Assembly: GCA_964484385.1 (NCBI GenBank)
Contig: CAZAFV010000081.1
Span: 1 to 12,101 of the forward strand
DNA from: Poriferisodalis sp964484385
GTDB lineage: Bacteria; Actinomycetota; Acidimicrobiia; Acidimicrobiales; Poriferisodalaceae
Direction of reading: 5' to 3'
DNA: 12,101 bases
Shown here: in pieces, positions 1 through 7,829 of the stretch
How positions within the stretch are numbered: the stretch's first letter is position 1
Layout of the letters: every line of letters begins with the position of its first letter
The notes under the pieces: generated by a model
The model's input: only the letters and a program-made list of their open reading frames with translations
The model's database searches: none
Told to the model about the DNA's origin: nothing
Position numbers and translations under genes: made by a program

Positions 1-165
1 ATCGTCAGTCACGATCCCGACTCGCGATGCCGGGTCGTACGACTTGATGACGCCTTGCACTCGCGCCTCCAGTGGCAGGGAATCTGCCCGGCCGCAGCGG
101 CGGCTCACGCAGTCCCCGGAACGCTACCAACCGGTCGCCGCGGGCGCGTTGTAGCTTCGGCGTCC

Positions 166-2034
166 ATGGGCGACAGCAACGCTCATACATCCGTGGGGGT
201 TGTGCCCTCTCTCGACAGCGAAGCGCTGGCCGAGGTCATGCGCCGTTATCAATCCGCGCTCAACCAGCACCGGGTCACGATCGATCGCCTCAACGTCTAT
301 CCGGTGCCCGATGGCGACACCGGCACCAACATGGCCTTGACGCTCGCAGCGGTCACCGAGGAATTGCTCCTGTCCGGCGCCGGCAGGGGCGACATCTGCC
401 GAGCGATCTCGCACGGCGCGCTCATGGGCGCGCGCGGCAACAGCGGCGTCATTGTCAGCCAGTTGCTGCGGGGCCTTGCGGCCACGCTCGCTCCCGGGGA
501 CGAAGATCCCGACAGCGATCCGCCCATCGACGCCGAGCTGCTCGCCGAAGGCTTGGTTGCCGCGAGCACCGCTGCCGACAGTGCCGTCATGCGGCCCGTC
601 GAGGGCACGATCCTGAGTGTCGCCCGCGCTTCAGCCCAGGCGGCGCAGAGCGCACTCGAAACTCTCGCCCCCGATGAGCAGGGCGCCGGCGCGACGGCGC
701 TGGCAGCCGTGCTCGAGAGCGCACGGCAAGCCGGCCAGGCAGCGCTGGAGGCAACCCCGCAGCAGCTGCCGGTATTGGCCGACGCCGGTGTGGTCGACGC
801 GGGTGCCGCTGGTTACCTGCTGCTGCTCGACGCACTGCTGAGCGTGGTCGACGGTCGCCCGCTGCCGGACGAGGTCGACTTGCCGGCCGAGGTGGCTGCC
901 GTCATCGCTCACGGGAACGCTGGCACCAACCTGACCAGTGACCCTGTCGATCCTGTCGCTGAGCAACGCGCCGAATTGCACAGTCACCTCGACACCGGCG
1001 ATGGCGGCGGTCATGACGTGCACGATCCGTCTGGCACTCGCTACGAGGTGATGTACCTGCTCGCGGCGCCCGATGAGAACATCGATCAGTTCAAGGCTGC
1101 CTGGGACGCCTTGGGCGACTCGATCGTGATGGTGGGCGGCGACGGGCTGTGGAATTGCCATATCCACACCGATGACATCGGCCCCGTCATCGAGGCGGGC
1201 ATAGACGTGGGGCGACCGCACCGCATCCAGATCACCGATCTTCACGAGCAAGTCGCTGGCCTCGGTGCGCATGGTGCGCACGCGGGCCAGCACGGTGCGC
1301 ATGGTGCGCACGCAGGCCAGCACGGCCCGCACGCAATGCCTGCCGAGCCCAGCACCGCGCCGGCGGATCGCCCGCAGGTCGAATGTGCAGTCGTCGCAGT
1401 CTCGCCTGCGACGGGGCTCGACGAGCTCTTCACGGCGCTGGGCGCTCAGGAGATCGTCACCGGCGGGCAGACAATGAATCCCTCGACAGCAGAACTGCTC
1501 GCAGCGGTCACTGCCGCACCGTCGCAGCACGTCGTGGTGCTGCCCAACAATTCCAACATCGTCCCAGTTGCCCGCCAAGTCGATGCGCAGACGGACAAAC
1601 AGGTGGAGGTCGTCGCTACCACGTCGGTGCCTGCGGGACTCGCCGCCCTCATCGGCTATGACCCCGCCGCTGATGCGACGCACAATGCCGCGTCCATGGG
1701 GGAGACAGCCGCCGCGGTCGCCGCAGGCGAAGTGACGCAGGCGGTGCGCGACACGACGGCATCTGTCGGCCACGTCGCCGCCGGCCAGTGGATCGGCCTC
1801 GACGAATCGGGCATCGTCGCAACGGGAGAGACGGCCGGTGCAGCAGCGGTCGGGTTGCTCGCACGCATGCTGCAGCCAGCCCACGAGATCCTCACGCTGA
1901 TTGAAGGAGCGGGCATTCGGGCCGCCGAGACCGCCGAAGTGATGGCGTGGCTCGCCGAGCACTGGCCCGACGTCGAGGTTGAGCGGCACGTCGGTGGCCA
2001 AGACCACTACCCGTACCTCTTCGGCATCGAATGA
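166..2034 (+). CDS. fakA: FakA/YloV-type protein: DhaL kinase-like domain plus DegV-like domain
   Basis: In Firmicutes, FakA (YloV) phosphorylates fatty acids bound to FakB proteins; the actinobacterial role is less certain. Counting from the ATG at 166 (622 residues), the DhaL domain covers about residues 12-230. It shows the nucleotide/metal loop PDGDTGTNM (D49, D51) and GARGNSGV at 88-95. A middle domain follows to about residue 360 and contains CHIHTDD. A His/Gly-rich linker spans 367-391, and the DegV-like C-terminal domain runs from about 406 to the end (VVLPNNSN, then VVATTSVPAGLAAL). The reading frame is open back to base 1, so the start is uncertain. ATG 166 is chosen because homology begins shortly after it, but no good Shine-Dalgarno precedes it. 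TTG 55 or GTG 202 (GGGGG just upstream) are alternatives. The stop overlaps the recG start as ATGA, so the two are probably co-translated. The family call is firm; the substrate is inference. Confidence 0.85.
   Translation: MGDSNAHTSVGVVPSLDSEALAEVMRRYQSALNQHRVTIDRLNVYPVPDGDTGTNMALTLAAVTEELLLSGAGRGDICRAISHGALMGARGNSGVIVSQLLRGLAATLAPGDEDPDSDPPIDAELLAEGLVAASTAADSAVMRPVEGTILSVARASAQAAQSALETLAPDEQGAGATALAAVLESARQAGQAALEATPQQLPVLADAGVVDAGAAGYLLLLDALLSVVDGRPLPDEVDLPAEVAAVIAHGNAGTNLTSDPVDPVAEQRAELHSHLDTGDGGGHDVHDPSGTRYEVMYLLAAPDENIDQFKAAWDALGDSIVMVGGDGLWNCHIHTDDIGPVIEAGIDVGRPHRIQITDLHEQVAGLGAHGAHAGQHGAHGAHAGQHGPHAMPAEPSTAPADRPQVECAVVAVSPATGLDELFTALGAQEIVTGGQTMNPSTAELLAAVTAAPSQHVVVLPNNSNIVPVARQVDAQTDKQVEVVATTSVPAGLAALIGYDPAADATHNAASMGETAAAVAAGEVTQAVRDTTASVGHVAAGQWIGLDESGIVATGETAGAAAVGLLARMLQPAHEILTLIEGAGIRAAETAEVMAWLAEHWPDVEVERHVGGQDHYPYLFGIE
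1264..1323 (+). repeat. 30-bp in-frame tandem repeat (two copies) encoding a His-rich linker
   Basis: Two adjacent 30-base units (1264-1293 and 1294-1323) differ at one base (gcgggc versus gcaggc). Each encodes GAHGAHAGQH, followed by a partial third unit, GPHA. The repeat lies between the middle and DegV-like domains of the FakA-like protein. Its length is a multiple of three, so copy-number change would alter linker length without breaking the frame. Confidence 0.9.
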
Positions 2035-4301
2035 ACACACCCCAACCCAGCCAGCCCGACCAGGGCCGGCGACCGGGCAACGATGCATCGGAACCGTCGG
2101 GGGCGCAGGTCTCCGGTGCCGCCGTCGGACCTGGTGCCCCGGGGGCGGCTGCGACGGGGCCGCTGACGCTGCGGGAGCTCGATGCGATCAGCGTTGATCG
2201 GCTCAACGGTGTCGGCCGCCAGCGCCGCAGGGCCCTGGCCGAAGTCGGCGTCGAGTCTGTATTCGATCTGCTCACCTACTACCCCCGGCGCTACGTCGAC
2301 CGCACCGCGCAGGCGCCGATCAACGAGGCCGCTATCGGATCGGAGATCACCGTGGTAGCTGATGTGCTGTCGGTGTCGAGCCGCCGCCTGCGGGGAGGTC
2401 GGCGATTGGTGAGCGTCGACGTAGGCGATGCCGGCGGCGTGCTGAGCGCAGTGTTCTTCAATCAAGCGTGGCGCGAGCGTCAATTCACCGAGGGGCGGAC
2501 CGTGGCGCTGTTCGGCAGGGTGGAGAACTACCGGGGCCGCAAGCAGATGACCAATCCCGTGGTCGATGTGCTGGGTGACGGTTCCGCGGCTGACCGCACG
2601 GGCAAGATCGTGGCGATCTACCCGCAGTCGGAGACCGCCGGCATCGTGACGTGGGACGTCGCGAACTGGGTTAGCGAAGCGCAGCGTCGCTGTTCGGCCC
2701 GGGGCATCGCCGACCCCGTGCCGGACGGGCTGCGCAAGGGGCTAGGGCTCGCCGGCCGGGCACAGGCACTGGCCGACATCCACGAGCCGCCGTCCATGTC
2801 CGACCGGTCGGCAGCCCGCAATCGGCTGGTGTTCGACGAGCTGCTGCGAGTGCAGCTCGTGCTGCGAAGCCAGCGCCTGGCGCGAGAGGCCCACGAACTC
2901 GGCATCGCGCACGAGCCTGCCGGCGCGCTCATCGAGGGATTTCACCGTCGCCTTCCCTACGAGTTGACAAGTGCGCAGCGCCGTGCGATGGCCGACATCG
3001 ATGCCGATGTGAGCAGCGTGCGCCCGATGCACCGCCTGCTGCAGGGCGACGTCGGGTCCGGCAAGACGCTCGTGGCACTGCACGCATTGCTCATTGCGGT
3101 GCAGAACCGCCACCAAGGCGCGCTCATGGCGCCCACGGAAGTGCTCGCAGAACAGCACTTCATCGCCCTGCGGGCGCTGCTCGACGGCTTCGAAGTCCCT
3201 GATGAGGCGCGGCTCGGCGGGAGGCGGCCGCTGCGCCTGCGCCTGCTCAGCGGTTCGAGCTCGGCGGCGCAGCGGCGAGAGGTGCTGGTGGAGATTGCCA
3301 CGGGTGCTGCGGACATCGTCGTGGGCACCCACGCCCTCCTGGAGGAGTCGGTGAAGTTCGGATCGCTCAGTGTCGTCGTCGTAGATGAGCAGCACCGATT
3401 CGGCGTGTCGCAGCGCGCCCAGCTGCGCGAGGGCGGCCGCGACGACCGCCGCATTCCCCACCTGCTGGTGATGACCGCGACACCCATTCCGCGCACAGCG
3501 GCGATGACGGTGTACGGCGATCTCGATGTCTCAGTGCTCGACGAGCTCCCGCCGGGCCGCACGCCCATAGCGACGCGGTGGGTGCACGGTCCGTTGGCCG
3601 TCGAGTCGATGTGGTCCGAGGTGCGCAGCGAGGTCGAGTCCGGTCGCCAGGCGTACGTGGTGTGCCCGCTGATCACCGAGAGCGAGAGCCTGGACGCACG
3701 CTCGGCGGAACGCATGCATGCCGAGCTCGCGGCCGGCTCTCTCGCCGGCCTGCGGGTCGGGCTGCTGCACGGCCGCATGCCGCCCGCCGACAAGGAGCGT
3801 GCGATGGCCCGGTTCCGGGCAGGGGAGCTGGATGCGCTGGTCGCGACGACGGTCATCGAAGTCGGGATCGACGTTCCGAATGCCACGGTGATGGTCGTGC
3901 TGTCTGCTGACCGTTTCGGCATCGCGCAGCTTCACCAGCTGCGGGGCCGGGTGGGTCGGGGCAGCCATGCGTCGTCGTGCTATCTCGTCAGCGATGATGA
4001 TCCAACTCCCACTGCTGTCGAACGACTGACGGCGCTCTCGGAGTCAAACGACGGGTTTGAGCTGGCCGAGCGCGACCTGGAGCTCCGCGGCGAGGGCACG
4101 CTGTTCGATGAGCGGCAATCAGGACGCAGCGATCTGAAGCTCGCATCGCTGGCCCGCGATCTCGCCTGGGTACAGGCTGCCCGTGACGCGGCGATCGCTC
4201 TCATTGCCGCTGATGGGGATCTCGATGCGCACCCGGCGCTCGCAGATGAGATCGACTGGTTCGCCAGCCGTCGCGATCCCGACTACCTGCAGCGCAGCTA
4301 G
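2031..4301 (+). CDS. recG: ATP-dependent DNA helicase RecG
   Basis: RecG is a double-stranded DNA translocase that remodels stalled replication forks and branch-migrates Holliday junctions. The 756-residue protein has a low-complexity Pro/Gly/Ala N-terminus (about 45 residues). The wedge/OB region follows (VDRLNGVGRQRRRAL, DLLTYYPRRYVDRT). The helicase core shows Walker A GDVGSGKT at 339-346, the DEQH box at 452-455, TATPIPRT at 482-489, and QLRGRVGRG at 636-644. The RecG-specific C-terminal signature appears as DLELRGEGTLFDERQSG; many RecGs have a GTRQSG form here. The protein is somewhat longer than the E. coli one (693), mainly through the N-terminal tail. The start ATG overlaps the upstream stop. 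The gene ends only four bases from the stop of the opposing helicase gene. All motifs look intact and I see no sign of decay. Confidence 0.97.
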   Translation: MNTPQPSQPDQGRRPGNDASEPSGAQVSGAAVGPGAPGAAATGPLTLRELDAISVDRLNGVGRQRRRALAEVGVESVFDLLTYYPRRYVDRTAQAPINEAAIGSEITVVADVLSVSSRRLRGGRRLVSVDVGDAGGVLSAVFFNQAWRERQFTEGRTVALFGRVENYRGRKQMTNPVVDVLGDGSAADRTGKIVAIYPQSETAGIVTWDVANWVSEAQRRCSARGIADPVPDGLRKGLGLAGRAQALADIHEPPSMSDRSAARNRLVFDELLRVQLVLRSQRLAREAHELGIAHEPAGALIEGFHRRLPYELTSAQRRAMADIDADVSSVRPMHRLLQGDVGSGKTLVALHALLIAVQNRHQGALMAPTEVLAEQHFIALRALLDGFEVPDEARLGGRRPLRLRLLSGSSSAAQRREVLVEIATGAADIVVGTHALLEESVKFGSLSVVVVDEQHRFGVSQRAQLREGGRDDRRIPHLLVMTATPIPRTAAMTVYGDLDVSVLDELPPGRTPIATRWVHGPLAVESMWSEVRSEVESGRQAYVVCPLITESESLDARSAERMHAELAAGSLAGLRVGLLHGRMPPADKERAMARFRAGELDALVATTVIEVGIDVPNATVMVVLSADRFGIAQLHQLRGRVGRGSHASSCYLVSDDDPTPTAVERLTALSESNDGFELAERDLELRGEGTLFDERQSGRSDLKLASLARDLAWVQAARDAAIALIAADGDLDAHPALADEIDWFASRRDPDYLQRS

Positions 4302-4305
4302 CCGG

Positions 4306-7300
4306 TCACACGAGGGCGAGCCAGGTGACGCAGTAGACGTCGCCGGGTGTGATCTCCGGCAGCGGCGCGGGCGGCTCGTAGGGCTGCAGACCGAGCACGT
4401 CGATCACCCTGATGATCTCGACAGCCTGCTCAGCAGGGCTAGTCGAGCTCTTGAGCGCCGCCGCGAGTGTTCGGATGGTTCGCTCTGGGTAAGGAGCAGT
4501 GATCGTGTCGACGGTGCGGTCGATGTCGTCTTGCGTCATCTCCGATGGAGCGTGGTCACGCACTACTTGTGCGGCGCGGGCCAGCCGGGGCGAAATCCGC
4601 GGTTCGAGGTTCCTCTTGTCGGACATCACATTCCACTTGCCGACAATGTCGTCCTGGGCGATTTTCCACGCCTCGAATGCGCCTTCGACATCGGAGTCTT
4701 CCAATGTGCGCGGTGTCTCGAAGCCGGCAGGCGGGCGGGCGAGGTCGAGGCAGGCCAGCGACTCGTCCACCACCTCGTCAGAAGTTGACTCATCTCGGCC
4801 GACGAATCGGAACAGGGGCGCCGGGTGGTCGCCGACGCGGGCACAGAAGACGTAGCCGGCTCGCTCGTCGCCTGAGCGGGCTGCCATTCCCGAACCCGAG
4901 CCCCAGGGCAGCGAGGCGATGTGCTTAGCGAGATCTGCGTCCTCCATTGCCTGGCGCAGCTCTTGGCGGAACTCCTCACCCGACAGGACGCCCTTCGCTG
5001 TTCCGCCCCGCTCGAACATGGTTGCGTCCTCGCGACGGATGCGTTCTATCTCTTCGCGTGTCTCGGTGAAGTTGAGTTCGTGATGCTTGCCTTGATCAGG
5101 CAGTATCTCGCCAACGCCCACACTGGCCGCCGCTTGCGCGATCTTGCGGTGCAGTCGTTCGGAGAGGCCGAGTAGGTCGTCCAACCGGCTGTCGGGAAAG
5201 ACGCAGCGCAGAAACACCTCAGCGTGACGTGAGCCGATGCGGTCGATGCGCCCGTGACGCTGCACGAGGCGCATCGGATTCCACGGAAGGTCGTAGTTGA
5301 CGATGTGGCAGGCCTGCTGCAGGTTCACGCCTTCGGCCAGCACATCGGTTGCCACCACGATGTCGTACCGGTCGTCGTCGTGGCCCTCGGGCGCATCGGT
5401 GGTACGTGGGGCGAACCCCCACAGCACCGATTCCTTGTCAGCAGAGCCCGAGCTGCCCGCCACCGAAGCGATGCGCCCCCGGTAGGCAGCGAGCCGAGCG
5501 TCGGTGTGCGACACCGCTTCGAGGTGCTCGACAATCCAGTCGACGGTGTCGGCGTAGTAGCTGAAGATCAGCACCTTGTGCCGGTCGCGGGTGTCTTCGG
5601 CACCGATGCCACGGGCACGTGCGTCGGCGGCGATAGCGGCAAGCTCGTCGGTGAGGGCAGCCAGGTTCGGGTCTGCGTCCCGCGTCACGGTGCGTGCCTC
5701 GGCCGCAAAGTCGCGCAGCAGTTCTCGGTCACGCTCGGTGTCTCGGCGCAACCGCTTGATGTCGAATTCTGCGGCGTCGTCGGTGACGTGCACGAGGTGA
5801 TCCAGGAAGGCGTCACGCTGCTTGTCGTCGAGATCATCGGTGTCGGCGGCGATCCAGTCCGCCAGTACGTCCCCGGTGCCCACCCGGCCTCCGTCGAGCA
5901 GGGACAGGAACGCGTCGTGGCTACTTGCCATGCGCTCGCAGGTCTCTGCGAAGGCGTGGGGCGACGATTCGAAACGCTTCAACAGGCCCGAGCGCAGCAG
6001 CCCGGTGAGCTGCAACTCGTAGGTGTCGATCGCGTGGTCAAGCCGGTAGCGCGAGGGTGCGTAGCGCGCCAGTGTGAGGGCGCTTGTGTCAGTGGATTCG
6101 TCAGTCAGCGTGCGCCCAGCGCTTGCCGGATCATCGGTCTTGGCAACGTCAGACTCCCCAGTGCTGACGACAGGGTCGGCATCGAGCGCTGCGGCGAACC
6201 GGTCGAAGAATCCGGGCAGGACCGCGTCGAGGTCGTAGTTCACCTTGCGGACCCGAGGGGTCGGGAAGACGATCGGCGTGTCGTGTCCGCCTATGCGCAC
6301 GATGTCGTTGGGGTAGAAGCGCTTCACGAACGAACGGGTGCGGCGCACGGCCACGGCGTCGAGCACGTCGAAGAGATGCTCAGGAGTCAGGTCGTCGGGG
6401 TTGAGCGCGACGGCCTTGGCGAAGTGATCGCGCAGCGAGCCGATGCCGGCATCGGCGAACTCCGCGTCGTTGCGCAGGAAGTACCCCAGCAGGTTGTACA
6501 AATCCCACAGGCTGTTGTTCACCGGCGTCGCGGTCAGCATGACCAGTTGTTTCGGCGGCGATCCGGCGAGCAGCCGTCGCAGTGCCTGTGCCCGCTGCGT
6601 GGACGGATTGCGCAGATTGTGCGCCTCGTCGATCACCACCATCGCGTAGTCGTTGACGTCGAGCTGTTCGAGCTTGATGCCGGTGGCGTGCTCGGGGTTG
6701 AGGCGCGAGTCACCCATCAACTCCTCGAACGACACGAGCTCCATCGGCAAGTTGTGTTCGGCTCGGAACGCACGCCACGGGCCGTCCCGCAGCGTTGCGG
6801 GCGTGATCACCAGCACCTTCTGGCGCCGCTCCAGGGCGGCTTCGCGGATCAGCTCGCCGGCGAGGAACGTCTTGCCGAGACCGACCTCGTCGGCCACCAG
6901 CACGCCGTGGCGCTCGTCGAGGATGCGGCGTGCCCGCCACAGCCCGTCTGCTTGGAACGAGGTGAGGTGAATCTGCGGGGCGCCCTCGGCGTCGGCTTCG
7001 GCTTGCAGTTCGTCGCCGTAGCGCTCCCACAGCATCCGCAGGTACACGAGTTGCGGTGAGTGCGGCTCGAACCTCGCCTCGAACAGGGCTGCCAGATCGT
7101 ACGGGGCTGCCTGATCCCACAGCTCGTCGAACCACTCCTGCACTTGTGTCACGACGTACGGTGCGTAGTTGCCGAGGTTCAGCTCCAGGTTGGACGCGAG
7201 TCCGGCGTAGGTGAAGTTGGACGATCCAGCCACGACGCCGTGCGATCGGTCGCCCACCACGAAAGCCTTGCCGTGCAGGAATCGGCCCTCAAGACGTCGC

Positions 7301-7746
7301 ACCTCCACGCCCGGCGATGCCAGCCAATCGGTGAGTCGGCGTGCCGCTGCGTGGGACTGGCGGCTGAAGCCCAAGTGGTCGCGTTCGAACTGGAGGAGCT
7401 GCTCCTGTTTCGCCAGTGCGCTGTGCATCCGGGCGCGAGCAGCCCGTGCCGGGTGAGCTGGCTCGGCGTGCAGTGCTCGTCGGCGGTTCTCCGGCGGCTG
7501 GGGCTCGGCGCCCAACAGCAGCCGGACGCCTGATGCATGGTCAAGTGCGTCGGCCAGCAGGGAATAGCCGCCGACATTGAAATAGGCGGTCGCGATGTCC
7601 ACTGCGGCACCGCCCACGAAGCCAGTAGCGGCGTGAGTGATGAACCCGTTGAGCGCCTGCGCCACTGTCTGGCCGCCACGGTTGACCGCCAGCTCGGGCT
7701 TGCTCGGCATCTCAGCCATTGCGGACTGACCCGAAGCGTCGCTCAC
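4306..7746 (-). CDS. Phospholipase-D domain + SNF2-family helicase (defence-type)
   Basis: A large 1146-residue enzyme that probably couples a PLD-fold nuclease to an ATP-driven DNA translocase. The PLD-like domain (about residues 20-215) has one catalytic HxK (HGK 158-160) followed by GSSNFT (174-179). The SNF2 core follows. Walker A is DEVGLGKT (286-293, K292), the DEAH box is VIDEAHNLRN (371-380), and TATPVNN is at 405-411. Helicase C holds VATDVLAEGVNLQ near 799 and QRHGRIDRIGS near 830-840. An Asp/Ser/Thr-rich insert lies around 522-557. The start is GTG 7746, overlapping the stop of a 28-codon leader ORF; ATG 7719 is an alternative. PLD-helicase proteins of this kind accompany adenine methylases in DISARM, BREX and Hma-like defence loci. 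Here the methylase lies directly upstream on the same strand. That it restricts unmodified DNA is inferred; the domains are seen directly. Confidence 0.85.
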   Translation of the reverse strand: MSDASGQSAMAEMPSKPELAVNRGGQTVAQALNGFITHAATGFVGGAAVDIATAYFNVGGYSLLADALDHASGVRLLLGAEPQPPENRRRALHAEPAHPARAARARMHSALAKQEQLLQFERDHLGFSRQSHAAARRLTDWLASPGVEVRRLEGRFLHGKAFVVGDRSHGVVAGSSNFTYAGLASNLELNLGNYAPYVVTQVQEWFDELWDQAAPYDLAALFEARFEPHSPQLVYLRMLWERYGDELQAEADAEGAPQIHLTSFQADGLWRARRILDERHGVLVADEVGLGKTFLAGELIREAALERRQKVLVITPATLRDGPWRAFRAEHNLPMELVSFEELMGDSRLNPEHATGIKLEQLDVNDYAMVVIDEAHNLRNPSTQRAQALRRLLAGSPPKQLVMLTATPVNNSLWDLYNLLGYFLRNDAEFADAGIGSLRDHFAKAVALNPDDLTPEHLFDVLDAVAVRRTRSFVKRFYPNDIVRIGGHDTPIVFPTPRVRKVNYDLDAVLPGFFDRFAAALDADPVVSTGESDVAKTDDPASAGRTLTDESTDTSALTLARYAPSRYRLDHAIDTYELQLTGLLRSGLLKRFESSPHAFAETCERMASSHDAFLSLLDGGRVGTGDVLADWIAADTDDLDDKQRDAFLDHLVHVTDDAAEFDIKRLRRDTERDRELLRDFAAEARTVTRDADPNLAALTDELAAIAADARARGIGAEDTRDRHKVLIFSYYADTVDWIVEHLEAVSHTDARLAAYRGRIASVAGSSGSADKESVLWGFAPRTTDAPEGHDDDRYDIVVATDVLAEGVNLQQACHIVNYDLPWNPMRLVQRHGRIDRIGSRHAEVFLRCVFPDSRLDDLLGLSERLHRKIAQAAASVGVGEILPDQGKHHELNFTETREEIERIRREDATMFERGGTAKGVLSGEEFRQELRQAMEDADLAKHIASLPWGSGSGMAARSGDERAGYVFCARVGDHPAPLFRFVGRDESTSDEVVDESLACLDLARPPAGFETPRTLEDSDVEGAFEAWKIAQDDIVGKWNVMSDKRNLEPRISPRLARAAQVVRDHAPSEMTQDDIDRTVDTITAPYPERTIRTLAAALKSSTSPAEQAVEIIRVIDVLGLQPYEPPAPLPEITPGDVYCVTWLALV

Positions 7747-7829
7747 GGTATCCCGGCGTGTGAGCGTTCATGAGGCTCGCCTGCGCTGTCGAAACAGCCA
7801 GTGATCTCTTCCGCCCGCGGACCTGTCAT
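7743..7829 (-). CDS. 28-codon leader ORF linking methylase and helicase
   Basis: A small ORF beginning MTGPRAEEITG. Its ATG overlaps the stop of the methyltransferase C-terminal frame (ATGA, 7829-7826). Its TGA overlaps the GTG start of the helicase gene (GTGA, 7746-7743). It has the best ribosome-binding site in the window, whereas the helicase GTG has only a weak purine run upstream. I do not recognise the peptide. Its likely role is to carry ribosomes from the methylase stop to the helicase start, a translational-coupling device. It could also be a fortuitous reading of a spacer, but the double overlap argues against that. Confidence 0.5.
   Translation of the reverse strand: MTGPRAEEITGCFDSAGEPHERSHAGIP

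Noticed and set aside
5..190. Short minus-strand ORF at the left edge, considered as ribosomal protein L28 (often next to fakA)
   Set aside because: No L28 motif (CDVCGK type) is present; the translation is Arg/Pro-rich shadow.
631..2088. A 485-codon open frame on the minus strand opposite the FakA-like gene
   Set aside because: It mirrors conserved DhaL/DegV coding sequence and its translation is Arg/His-rich without domains.
4305..4329. Inverted repeat GTCAC...GTGAC between the convergent genes, considered as a terminator
   Set aside because: Only a five-base stem with a long loop and no T run; too weak.
5254..7059. A 601-codon open frame on the plus strand opposite the helicase gene
   Set aside because: It is antisense to clear helicase motifs, has no recognisable domain, and long shadow frames are expected at this G+C content.
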